DNA of 64,000 nucleotides from Trichomonas vaginalis G3 (GCF_026262505.1 NC_067205.1:16802001-16866000), one strand, 5' to 3'. Shown: positions 49,618 to 58,401, counted from the stretch's first letter. Made by a program: numbers and translations. The notes: generated from the letters alone by a model not told the origin.

Positions 49618-51003
49618 ATGATGAATATGTTTTTACCTTTATTACGTAAGCCAAAAATAACATTTGATATCAAACTTGATGACTCGTTTTTGATAACAGA
49701 TATTAGACGCAAGGCTGAAAATCATCAGTATAAAAACAGTTCTGAAGTAATTGAGGATTTATCACGTGTAATCCGTTTTGTAGATTGTGGAAATAAATAT
49801 TTCATTCAAAAGGACTATAATATCCACGACAAAATGAATCAAATATCATTTGTTCTTCAGTCAAACATGAAAGAGTCACTCAAAATGATTAAATTATTTA
49901 AAGAAGAAGGTAAAACCATAACAGCATGGGATGTACTACTAAATCAATTGTCTTCATTAACCGTTAAGGGTGTTTGCTTTAAATCTGATTCCCCAGATGT
50001 TTTCTCAACGTTTCAAGGTTATAAATACAACGTTCTCGAAAAACCAGATTACTCAAAAATTGAGATGTTTATGAATTTCATTAAAGAAGCCATTTGTGAT
50101 AATAACGATGAAGTGTATAAATACCTTCTCGGCTGGATTGCATCAATGATTCAACATCCTGGAATCAAGAATGAAACAGCAATTATTTTGAAAGGACTTC
50201 AGGGAACAGGTAAAAACAGATTCACAGACATTATTTCTGAACTTCTCGCCGGTTATTCATGTAAAAACATTACTGAAATAAGTGAGCTAACGGGTAATTT
50301 CAACTCAGTAGTTGAGAATAAAATGTTTCTTGTACTTAATGAACTCAAGAATGTAGGTGAAGATAGACTCGCAAACTTCAACGCTTTGAAATCAATTATT
50401 ACGGATAATGAGATAAGAATTAATGAAAAGAATCAACCCAGAAGAACTGCCCAGAACGTTGCCAATTTCATTTTCGTAACTAACAACGTCTACCCTGTCA
50501 AAATTGAAGTTGGAGACAGAAGATACGTAGTTTTAAGAGTTAATGGTAAATTCAAGGGTCAATTTGATTACTTCAAGAATTTAATGGATTCATGCACAAA
50601 GGAATTTTATGATAATTTACTGACGTATTTTATCAATTACGACCTTTCATCATTTAATGTACGAATCATACCGATGACTGAAGCCAAACAAGATTTAATT
50701 GAATTATCATCAAATCCTTTAGATGTATGGATAAATACACATTATGATGAATTGTGTGCAGGTATGACGTGTGAAAATGCTCTATTCTGCAAACCATCAG
50801 ACATGAAAGACAAAAACTTTCAAATGAGTATTAAGGATAAATGTGATAGGAAACATAGAAGAATAGACGGTAAACAAACATGGTGTTATGTTTTGAAAGA
50901 AGAAATGAAAGGATTATATAAACAGGTTGAACCAAACGATAATGAGGATTCATTTACTGACGATGAAATACCTGTAAATGAGCCGCTAAGCGGCGAGACC
51001 TGA
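49618..51003 (+). pseudogene. SF3 helicase part of the nested element
   Basis: A 461-codon open frame with Walker A LKGLQGTGKN, Walker B-type MFLVLNELKN, motif C VANFIFVTNNVYPVK and the following DRRYVVLRV. Related to the 411-aa helicase of element 1, but joined to a primase upstream, as in D5-like primase-helicases of NCLDVs and transpovirons. A terminal hairpin pair, GCCGC-TAA-GCGGC and AGACCT-GA-AGGTCT (50982-51009), forms its last codons and stop. Part of a broken gene as a whole. Confidence 0.82.
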
Positions 51004-51058
51004 AGGTCTAGCTTTATAAAGTATGATTGGAATTTATTTTTGCATTAATCCTTTCATG

Positions 51059-51595
51059 TCTGTTGTCAAAATGTCATGTTGTCACATTTTTTCAGAGAAG
51101 TTAAATTACCTGGTAGCACATGGTAACATGGTAGCACCTAATGTTCTTCAAAAATAATTAATTATTGCCTTCCTCCTATGTTGTTGACATAATGTCATGT
51201 CGTCAACATGGTAACATGGTAGCACCCTCAGTTCTTCAAAAATAATTAATTATTGCCTTCCTCCTATGTTGTTGTCAAAATGTCATGTTGTCACATTTTT
51301 TCAGAGAAGTTAAATTACCTGGTAGCACATGGTAACATGGTAGCACCTAATGTTCTTCAAAAATAATTAATTATTGCCTTCCTCCTATGTTGTTGACATA
51401 ATGTCATGTCGTCAACATGGTAACATGGTAGCACCCTCAGTTCTTCAAAAATAATTAATTATTGCCTTCCTCCTATGTTGTTGTCAAAATGTCATGTTGT
51501 CACATTTTTTCAGAGAAGTTAAATTACCTGGTAGCACATGGTAACATGGTAGCACCTAATGTTCTTCAAAAATAATTAATTATTTTTTGAATAAC
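51059..51595. repeat. Inverted tandem repeats, right end of nested element
   Basis: Five alternating copies, long (TGACAACATGACATTTTGAC core, reverse orientation) and short (with GACATAATGTCATGTCGTCA), each with CATGGTAACATGGTAGCACC and TTCTTCAAAAATAATTAATT. Reverse complement of the left array family. Confidence 0.9.
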
Positions 51596-51646
51596 TGGGA
51601 AATAAATTTACGTCAAATATGTAATTTATAATATCTTATGTCGACA

Positions 51647-51719
51647 GGCTACGTAGCACAGTGGTCTAAGGTGGTGTTATGGAGGGGTCAGAGTCTGTGG
51701 TTCGAACCGCGACAGCGCC
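51647..51719 (+). tRNA. tRNA-like relic (A box and B box, weak stems)
   Basis: A 73-nt segment has an A-box-like TAGCACAGTGGTCTAAGG and B-box-like GGTTCGAACC at tRNA spacing, and GGC...GCC at its ends. T-arm and acceptor stems pair badly, so it is probably a decayed tRNA copy or chance; not a working tRNA. Gene-free neighbourhood (51596-51841). Confidence 0.25.
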
Positions 51720-51841
51720 GTATTTTCTTATTTTCTTTATTTGTCTTGTTTGTCGTGAATAAAAAGTGTCATAAAAGTGCTCTATCTTCCACGGGAATAA
51801 ATAAAAAATTTACTTTATTTCTTCTTTATTTCTTTGTTCAT

Positions 51842-52507
51842 TTACTCACAATATTTTTTTACAAAACGACCCCAAACTTTTAACTTCTTTTCTGCAGCTT
51901 CAAATGCTATCTTAGCGAGTTCATATTCTCTAAATTCTCTCTTTAAATCTTCTTGTTCCCATTGGTCTAGTTCGTATGGAGAATCTCTATAACCATAATA
52001 TATCTCACGTTCATGTTCTAATTGTTTTTCACACATTTTTCCAACTTCTTCTTCGAACAAAGGTTTAGCATTCTCCACTGTATCTTCGAGTTCTTCTTCA
52101 TCTAACTTCTCATGAACTTTCTTGTCTATGGAGTCCATAATATCTTTGACATAAAATGCATACTTTACAGAGCACCATTCAGCAACAAAATGAACGAGGT
52201 CAGCATGTATGTAAATACCTTTGAATTCATTCATAACGCCCTTAGTAAGCTCATAAAATGCTTGTTTTGAGGTTGAGCCACTTTTGGCTCGACCGTATTC
52301 TTTCAACCAAAACTCAAGAATTTCCTGCATTTTAGCACTATTGAGAAATCTGTTTAAATGGTTTAACTTTCCTGCTTCTCTTGCCATCTTTGTTGCATTA
52401 ATGTAACCATCCTTGTCTCTACGTAAGACTTCAATACCGTTATAAGTGCCTTTTGTGAATGTTTCACCATTAGATTTGTTCGTGAATGTTTTTGCTTCGA
52501 CTGACAT
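51842..52507 (-). CDS. KilA-N protein with in-frame hairpin (element 2 copy)
   Basis: The start MSVEAKTFTNKS (52507) equals the start of the 22723 paralogue, and the leader TTTTGTATGTAAGAACAG precedes it. KilA-N core: GYINATKMAREAG (34-46) and GIYIHADLVHFVAEWCS (about 96-112), C-terminal coil SIDKKVHEKLDEEELEDT. Residues 72-79 are encoded by the hairpin GGTTGAGCC-ACTTTT-GGCTCGACC (52271-52294), the same location as the palindromes of the two element 1 paralogues but a different sequence. Ends and C-terminal half are nearly identical to the 22723 gene, suggesting recent exchange. Looks whole. Confidence 0.85.
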   Translation of the reverse strand: MSVEAKTFTNKSNGETFTKGTYNGIEVLRRDKDGYINATKMAREAGKLNHLNRFLNSAKMQEILEFWLKEYGRAKSGSTSKQAFYELTKGVMNEFKGIYIHADLVHFVAEWCSVKYAFYVKDIMDSIDKKVHEKLDEEELEDTVENAKPLFEEEVGKMCEKQLEHEREIYYGYRDSPYELDQWEQEDLKREFREYELAKIAFEAAEKKLKVWGRFVKKYCE

Positions 52508-53116
52508 TACTGTTCTTACATACAAAATAAAAAAATAAATAGAAATAATTTTAAAACTAATGAAATTAATTATTTTTGGACTGAATTCATTGAACTCTAT
52601 ACCATGCGAATACAGTCATAAATGGTGGCATGTAATCTTTACTTTGTCCCGTTGTTTGTGTATATCCTGAAACGCGATGTGTATGGTTTCCTTCTCCCTG
52701 AGTGTCACTCCAGTAACAATTTATGGCAAATTTAACATCATCTTTAACATCATATCCTTTACCTTTTGTCATTCCTGACCAATCCCAATATCTATGCTTA
52801 TGCCAACCTGCTTGAGATGTGCTTAAATCTATGTAGTGACTGTGTGCAGGTAAATTTTCACCCGTAATTGTTTTACTTCCCCCTGTTTCCTTTGAAGAGT
52901 TTGCACAATACAAAAACCTGTCGACTATTTGTTCCCATGCACCAACACCAAACATTGCTTGAGGACCTCTCACATCCATAGATGTATAAATAGAACCTAC
53001 TGGGTTCATTAAATCAAACATATGAGATATTATAGGATTGTCTCTTTTGAACTTAAAATATAGTGTAACTATTTCGGGTTTCTTCTGGTTTGTGTCAGAA
53101 TATTTTTTATAATATA

Positions 53117-54420
53117 GGGTGTCCAAAGGTGTGTTTAGCACAAACCTGAATACTGCGAATAGAAATAAACAAGTTACATATATATAAAGTTTATTTAAAT
53201 ATAATCACCATTGGATTCAATCACGCGTTCGCAGCGATCGATCCAGGCTTGAAAGACACGCTTTAAATCATCATGAGAAAATTGCTCAAATTGCTCTCTT
53301 ACAAAATTTTCAAGATCATCTGGACTCGCGAATTCGCGTCCTTCAGCTCTCTTTTTTAGCGTGCCGAATAAATAAAAGTCAGAGGGTGCAATATCAGGTG
53401 AATAAATTGGGTTTGGAACAACTTTGACATTGTTTTCCAACAAGTAATTCATTACCTTATGACTTTTGTGAACTCTTGAATTATCAAAATGAATTGCAAA
53501 CTTTTGTTTTTGTTGTTTGGATTTCTCAAACTCATCAGAATTGATAATTTGAGTAAGAACATTGTCAATTAGATACTGAGCATTCATCGTATTAGGTTTT
53601 TGAAGAATATCAATTGCGATGATGCCATTCACGCCCCAAAAAACCGACAACATCATCATTGGTGTGTCAATTTTTTTCTTCGGGAATGTTTGCGGATTTT
53701 CATCCTTCGGGATCCACATGATTTTGGCTTCTGTTGCATATTGAAACCAAGACTCGTCCCCTGTTACTAAAAAGCGAAACTTCTTGGATTGATACGCACC
53801 CAATATAGAGAGGAGCTCTTTCGAAGATTGGACTCTAGATTTTTTTTGAACTGAATTAAGGTTGTGCGGAACCCAACGTGTATACGCTAGTTTGTAGTTC
53901 AAATAATTGTGCAGATAATAACTGACTGTTGTACGTGGTATCTTTGTCATCTCCTCTATCCTTCTGAGTGATGCTCTTGGGTCTTCATCTAGCGCTTGAA
54001 GAATTGCTTTGATTTTTCTTTGATCCGGCGATTTTTTGTCAATTTTTATGATGGGCGCCTTTTTGTTCATGAAGTGATACATCCTAACATGATACGTTAC
54101 AGTGGAATAGCTAGGAGCATCCATACCGAAGCATTTTACCAATGTCTCGTAGATTTTTTACAGTCTTTGCATTTTTTTGCAAGAGCGAGGATGTTTTCTT
54201 TATGATTCATTAAAAAAATGAAAAAAATCCCGCCAAAATTTCCCGCGAAACCGCCTCTTGTCTCAAAATTCATTTTATATCCGGCATGGCGCCAAATACA
54301 AAAATAAACATACTCATCATATACATATATTCATATTTTTTATTATATATTTATAATCAGCATATATCTCCTTTAATAGTCTCATATAGAGCGCTGTGCT
54401 AAACGCACCTTTGGACACCC
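53117..54420 (-). mobile_element. Tc1/mariner transposon, 1,304 bp
   Basis: Perfectly bounded by TA (53115-53116 and 54421-54422). Inverted ends GGGTGTCCAAAGGTG followed by GTTTAGCACA match over about 26 bp with one difference. It contains one transposase gene on the minus strand. Size and ends match the mariner family known from Trichomonas (Tvmar-like). Inserted in the fibre gene of element 2. Confidence 0.92.
53195..54142 (-). CDS. Mariner transposase (D,D34D)
   Basis: DDE transposase for cut-and-paste at TA. HTH region RASLRRIEEMTKIPRTTVS, then WVPHNLN, catalytic VTGDESWF, IHFDNSRVHKSH and YSPDIAPSDFYLF, with exactly 34 residues between the second and third Asp (mariner D34D). The open frame is about 315 codons without an ATG at its start; an upstream ATG (54210, MNHKENILALAKK) is in another frame, so the N-terminus looks frameshifted and the copy is probably inactive or borderline. 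Confidence 0.85.
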   Translation of the reverse strand: MVKCFGMDAPSYSTVTYHVRMYHFMNKKAPIIKIDKKSPDQRKIKAILQALDEDPRASLRRIEEMTKIPRTTVSYYLHNYLNYKLAYTRWVPHNLNSVQKKSRVQSSKELLSILGAYQSKKFRFLVTGDESWFQYATEAKIMWIPKDENPQTFPKKKIDTPMMMLSVFWGVNGIIAIDILQKPNTMNAQYLIDNVLTQIINSDEFEKSKQQKQKFAIHFDNSRVHKSHKVMNYLLENNVKVVPNPIYSPDIAPSDFYLFGTLKKRAEGREFASPDDLENFVREQFEQFSHDDLKRVFQAWIDRCERVIESNGDYI

Positions 54421-54919
54421 TATATAATCTTATGTTTTCAGGGTATGTAAAATCTTGACTATAATATTTATTTTTGTCATCTTCATAATAGTATACTATT
54501 CTCGTTTTTTCTATTGCATTATATCTTTTATATCTATAATAATCTAAATATAATGTTTGCTTTTTTGGGTCTACATGTGCGTCAACACCATAGTCATAAT
54601 AATACGGTGCTGGAGCTACGTTAGACAATGTCATATCCGTCATTCATAAACTCTTAAATATTTCTTTTGTTCGTCTCCATATAAGTTTAAGTAGCAGTTG
54701 TTGTCTAATGGAACTTTAACTTGTGTGCCATTATTCTTTATATAGCCTACATACATTTCATTGTTATTTTTCGGAATGAGTTTTATACCGTATACCATTT
54801 CTTAAGGACTGTACAAAACTCCCATCTAAAATATTTGTTTTCTTCATTGACAGAAAAGTCGCCAACAATAGTTTCAATATTTTTTGTTCCAACTAAACTT
54901 TGGTATATTTCGTTAACAA

Positions 54920-55125
54920 ATGATATATCTGCTTTCTTTGCTAACTCATCGTTAACATATTCCTTATCTGCCTTCTTTGCTAACTCATCGTTAACATATT
55001 CCTTATCTGCTTTCTTTGCTAACTCATCGTTAACAAATGATATATCTGCTTTCTTTGCTAACTCATCGTTAACAAATGATATATCTGCTTTCTTTGCTAA
55101 CTCATCGTTAACATATTTCCTTATC
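54920..55125 (-). repeat. Five 39-bp repeats in the fibre stalk
   Basis: Units of 39 bp (13 codons, KADxxxVNDELAK type), matching the KADKTYVNDEL repeats of the element 1 fibre. They alternate KEYVNDELA and ISFVNDELA forms, showing unequal-exchange expansion. Confidence 0.85.
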
Positions 55126-55271
55126 TGCTTTCTTCATTATGTCATTTAGGAAACCTTTTATGAATTCCTCATTTAAATTAAATCTTCCAATCTTCAAAAC
55201 TTTAGGAAATGCATTTAATGCGTAATATTTGTTCTTCTGGTGGAATTGATGTTATATCATCCGTTATTCCT

Positions 55272-55469
55272 TTAATTTTTGAATTCATAAATAAAATTTC
55301 TTTTATATTTTGATATCACTGCACCACCTTTGCAAACGAATTCGAAATGGTCATTTTTCAATACTATCTCCAAATCTCCATATTTCAACATTTGCGTTTG
55401 TTCTGCCGTCTTTGAATTATATGCATATATGGCGTATGTAATGGTCTGTGGTTGCTGTTGTTTAATCAT
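55272..55469 (-). CDS. Hypothetical 65-aa protein
   Basis: MIKQQQPQTITYAIYAYNSK start, beta-rich (LEIVLKNDHFEFVCKGGAVI). An AT-rich leader (TATTTTTAAATCGTAATAA) precedes it. No family. A small structural protein would fit the location in the minus-strand structural cluster; this is inference. Confidence 0.45.
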   Translation of the reverse strand: MIKQQQPQTITYAIYAYNSKTAEQTQMLKYGDLEIVLKNDHFEFVCKGGAVISKYKRNFIYEFKN

Positions 55470-55514
55470 TTATTACGATTTAAAAATAAATATTTAATCT
55501 GTTTATCTCATCAG

Positions 55515-55745
55515 CTATTTTTCTATTTGAAATTGCCATAATATTTCATTCATAAATTCTAAATCACAATCAAATAGGTCAGTTATTCTAAATTTAATAT
55601 TTGATAAATCTTTTGAATGAAGAATAAATGAATTCCCGGATAATTGAAACGGATATGATAAAGAAAATATGTTTAAGTTGATGGATAAAATGTTTTGTAT
55701 TGATGGGTAAGAGTTAGGGTCTAATGTTTGATGTGAAAATCTCAT
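55515..55745 (-). CDS. Hypothetical 76-aa protein
   Basis: MRFSHQTLDPNSYPSIQNIL start, beta-type alternation (IFSLSYPFQLSGNSFILHS), acidic end. No family. It is divergent from the 55776 gene over about 30 bp. Confidence 0.4.
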   Translation of the reverse strand: MRFSHQTLDPNSYPSIQNILSINLNIFSLSYPFQLSGNSFILHSKDLSNIKFRITDLFDCDLEFMNEILWQFQIEK

Positions 55746-55775
55746 TGGGTATTAACTTTATCACATTTGATTAAA

Positions 55776-55991
55776 ATGAAATTAGAACCAGTGTCAGAAT
55801 ACAAAACATCCCCAACATCTTTTTCAAAATTTAATATCCCAACAATGAACGAAGACGAGGAGTACAAAAATTTAATTTTCAGCGGAAATTTAATAAGGTT
55901 ATTTATTTCATCAAGTTCAAAAAGTTTATCAGGTTTTGATTTAAAATTTTCTTCATACCATACGATAAATGACTCATTTAAAATAACTTAA
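55776..55991 (+). CDS. Hypothetical 71-aa protein
   Basis: I start it at MKLEPVSEYKTSPTSFSKFN (55776), following TTTGATTAAA, rather than at a non-ATG codon nine bases upstream. Ser-rich, no motif. Possibly real because of the divergent arrangement; weak otherwise. Confidence 0.35.
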   Translation: MKLEPVSEYKTSPTSFSKFNIPTMNEDEEYKNLIFSGNLIRLFISSSSKSLSGFDLKFSSYHTINDSFKIT

Positions 55992-56128
55992 AATCATGTT
56001 AATATCCCATTTCGTTATCACATTATTTATATACATATCATACGTTTTTAGGTCTACGACCCCGCCGCTATGGCTCATGGTCATCTTTAATAAATGATAT
56101 ATAATCTGAAGGGTCTAAAAGAATGGGA

Positions 56129-56230
56129 TTAAAATTTACCACTCACAGAAACGAGAGTAACATTATAAATTCCGCTAACTGTTAAATTTAATTCACAGTT
56201 ATTATTCGAAATAATATTGATAATTGACAT
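56129..56230 (-). CDS. Possible 33-aa peptide gene
   Basis: MSIINIISNNNCELNLTVSG...VSVSGKF, beta-type. Its ATG follows the leader TTTTTAATCGTAATAAAAAA, which mirrors the leader of the divergent 56252 gene. Downstream (56051-56061) is the hairpin GGTC-TAC-GACC shared with the polymerase cassette. Very short, so tentative. Confidence 0.3.
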   Translation of the reverse strand: MSIINIISNNNCELNLTVSGIYNVTLVSVSGKF

Positions 56231-56251
56231 TTTTTTATTACGATTAAAAAT

Positions 56252-56731
56252 ATGGTAAAGCGTTATTTTCCAGTGATAAATAAAACTAGAATAAGATTAC
56301 CTCAAGAATTCATAAATTCAACGAATAAGAAATTCATTCATGTTATAAATTTTAGTGTTTTCAGAAAATATGAGTCGATGTCATATTCATCATCAGGTTA
56401 TATTTCACTTCATTCAAATTTAGTTCAATCAAACCCATATAATGACCATTTCATAAGATTTTCAGATGGTATTAAAAATGTAATTGATAGATTAAAATAT
56501 GAACAGATTGACAATATCGAATTTTTGGAATTTTGGTTTAAATATCCCGATGGAAAAAAGATTGAAGTTAAAGATAAAGCTGATACTATAACAAAAACAA
56601 TTACAATGACCGATCCGGATAGTGGGGAACAAAAAGAAATAAAACAAACGATAGAAACTGGTGAAAGGTCAATTATTATCGATTATGATTCAAAGGATTA
56701 TTATTCGATAATGTTAATGCTTGAATATTAA
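56252..56731 (+). CDS. Hypothetical 159-aa protein, possible jelly-roll minor capsid
   Basis: MVKRYFPVINKTRIRLPQEF start. The end IDNIEFLEFWFKYPDGKKIEV...SIIIDYDSKDYYSIMLMLEY resembles the last strands of minor jelly-roll proteins of Polintons (FWF-x-DG-x-I pattern), also seen in the 282-aa protein of element 1. Located in the structural cluster. Minor capsid identity is inference. Confidence 0.5.
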   Translation: MVKRYFPVINKTRIRLPQEFINSTNKKFIHVINFSVFRKYESMSYSSSGYISLHSNLVQSNPYNDHFIRFSDGIKNVIDRLKYEQIDNIEFLEFWFKYPDGKKIEVKDKADTITKTITMTDPDSGEQKEIKQTIETGERSIIIDYDSKDYYSIMLMLEY

Positions 56732-57429
56732 ATAGCCTTAACAAAGAATTTTTCAAGTGATATTTTATATTCATCAACTATTTTATTATAAATATCATTA
56801 TATGTTAAATGAAGTTCAGTTGTTGTTCCGTTCTTTGATATCTTAATTGTGCTAATATCCTTTATAGGATTTATTTTTGCAACTGTTCCGCAGCATGAAA
56901 CCTCATCATCTATGAAAAATTGAATCTTCACGTCTGAATCTTGAACATCACAAAGAATGGCGATAATGTGAATTAATGATTCATAAGGTAAAATAATTAA
57001 ACCGGATTGGTCAATTAAATTTATTATTGAATCATAATTATCAGTTATGATATCACGGTAAATTTTCATTAATTCAGAATTAATGTCTATTTTATATGGC
57101 GCATTGCGACTGTAATCGTAGATTCCTGGGTTCTCGATGTTTGATGAAAGAGGTGGGGGGTATGTTGGATAAGTGGGAATTTCAACAGGTTCTTTACCAG
57201 GTTCAGATAAAATGATTGGGTCTCCATTCTCATGGTTTTCTTCATTCTCCTCATTCTTCGGTAAGTCACGAGTTAATAAATTTGGTTGAGTTGCTGACCT
57301 TGTTAATTCAGGACTAACATTAACTTTAACATTTTGAATAATTCGTGATTTATCATCATTTACGTTATAACCAACCGTAATCTCTGCTTTTGCGTTAGTG
57401 TTCTTTTGACTAGTGAAACGTCTTCTCAT
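56728..57429 (-). CDS. Conserved Maverick protein with CCG motif, 233 aa
   Basis: A disordered N-terminal half rich in Asn/Glu and Pro (NEENEENHENGDP, YPTYPPPLSS), then a folded C-terminus from about 120 with IINLIDQSGLIILPYESLIH, DEVSCCGTVAKINPIKDISTI and a closing EYKISLEKFFV. The C-terminal domain matches the broken gene at 30454-30988 of element 1, so it is shared across both families. Probably a structural or assembly protein. Its stop overlaps the end of the 56252 gene by four bases. Confidence 0.6.
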   Translation of the reverse strand: MRRRFTSQKNTNAKAEITVGYNVNDDKSRIIQNVKVNVSPELTRSATQPNLLTRDLPKNEENEENHENGDPIILSEPGKEPVEIPTYPTYPPPLSSNIENPGIYDYSRNAPYKIDINSELMKIYRDIITDNYDSIINLIDQSGLIILPYESLIHIIAILCDVQDSDVKIQFFIDDEVSCCGTVAKINPIKDISTIKISKNGTTTELHLTYNDIYNKIVDEYKISLEKFFVKAI

Positions 57430-57461
57430 TTATATTCGAATAAAAAAATATATTTAAACTT

Positions 57462-58361
57462 TTATTTTGCTGGAACTTTTGAATCTATTATTTCCTGTAT
57501 TTGTTCATGAAGTTGATTTTTAGCATTTTCATCGAAATTAATAGACCGAATATATTCATTAATTGCATTCTTATAATCATCTGATTTCTCAAATTTTCTT
57601 TTATCTGATTCCTTAACTAAATCATAAGTTAAACCTCGTTGCTGATATAATGGTTTCTTAATTAAATCTTTGAATGCTTGAGATAAAGCACCTGATGCAA
57701 TTCTTGCTACTATAATTGGTTGGAATTGCTGTTTAAGTTCATCTTTAACATTTGCGAAAACTGGATCGAATAAAGCAACTTTAAAGAATTTCTTAGCTGG
57801 AATTTCAGGTCTTAAATTTGCATATTGACCATCAAACTGGTTAGAATATCGTGGTAATCCATCCGGTCCCTCTTCAATAGCATTTAATTCTTCATTGAAG
57901 TAAGAATATGGATTATGACGGTATGAATTAATTGGACCATTTTCACCTTCTCCAATGTATTGTTTAACAGCTTTTCCATTTTCATCAAATTGCATAGGAT
58001 AATGTTCATTATATGCTTTACGTTTAGGATAATCCGTCATTGTTAATTTATACCCATTTATGACTTTAATATTTCCTTGACCATCAGTAACGAAAACTTC
58101 ATTTATTCCATCAGGTTTTCCATTTGGACCCGTAATGTCTGCTTCGTGTGCTTCCCAATTTGGTCCGTGACGTTTGGCATATGCTTGAGCTTCTGGTAAT
58201 GTTAAAACGTTTCTCATTTGTTTAACATCCTTTTGAAGACCGGCAACAATGTGGACTAATTCTTTCATTCCGTCTGGAACTTTCATAGTTCTATTATATG
58301 CACCCTTTTTGTTTGTTCCTTGTTTTAATGGAACCTGTAGAAGATTTGCAATTTCTGTCAT
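57462..58361 (-). CDS. Conserved Polinton structural-type protein, 299 aa
   Basis: [20 protein letters not shown] start. Residues about 75-130 contain [21 protein letters not shown], then [23 protein letters not shown], the DG..EV-V-NGY...SDYP-R..Y pattern that recurs in a conserved protein of Polintons and relatives (one of the PX/PY class; I cannot say which). The C-terminal half is helical and charged. Lies between the CCG protein and the ATPase, all on the minus strand. Looks whole. Confidence 0.6.
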   Translation of the reverse strand: MTEIANLLQVPLKQGTNKKGAYNRTMKVPDGMKELVHIVAGLQKDVKQMRNVLTLPEAQAYAKRHGPNWEAHEADITGPNGKPDGINEVFVTDGQGNIKVINGYKLTMTDYPKRKAYNEHYPMQFDENGKAVKQYIGEGENGPINSYRHNPYSYFNEELNAIEEGPDGLPRYSNQFDGQYANLRPEIPAKKFFKVALFDPVFANVKDELKQQFQPIIVARIASGALSQAFKDLIKKPLYQQRGLTYDLVKESDKRKFEKSDDYKNAINEYIRSINFDENAKNQLHEQIQEIIDSKVPAK

Positions 58362-58401
58362 GTTTAATTATAAATAAAAAATAAAAATTAATTATAAAAA
58401 G

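Larger units (their letters stand above)
47697..51595. mobile_element. Nested primase-helicase replicon-like element
   Basis: About 3.9 kb inside element 2. The left end is about eight tandem copies of a 121-bp unit (47704-48650), and the right end (51059-51595) has about five alternating long and short inverted copies. Units carry GTGCTACCATGTTACCATG and the TGACAACATGACATTTTGAC core of element 1. The outermost GTTATTCAA (47697) and TTGAATAAC (to 51595) are inverted. Cargo: archaeo-eukaryotic primase and SF3 helicase, broken (about two breaks). No target duplication seen. Confidence 0.7.
52587..55150 (-). pseudogene. Fibre gene of element 2, split by a mariner element
   Basis: The C-terminal collar/tail-fibre domain (52587-53116) has NPVGSIYTSMD, QIVDRFLYCANSS, ENLPAHSHYI and PPFMTVFAWYR, close to the element 1 fibre. 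The stalk end (54800-55125) carries five 39-bp units coding KKADISFVNDELA-type repeats, and between them are short frames (54317-54643 among them). A mariner element (53117-54420) sits in the gene. Besides that insertion, about two breaks. Confidence 0.7.

Noticed and set aside
54721-55149. 142-aa plus-strand ORF with ANSSLTYSLSAFF repeats
   Set aside because: Antisense of the fibre stalk repeats; the minus strand gives the KADxxxVNDELA pattern.
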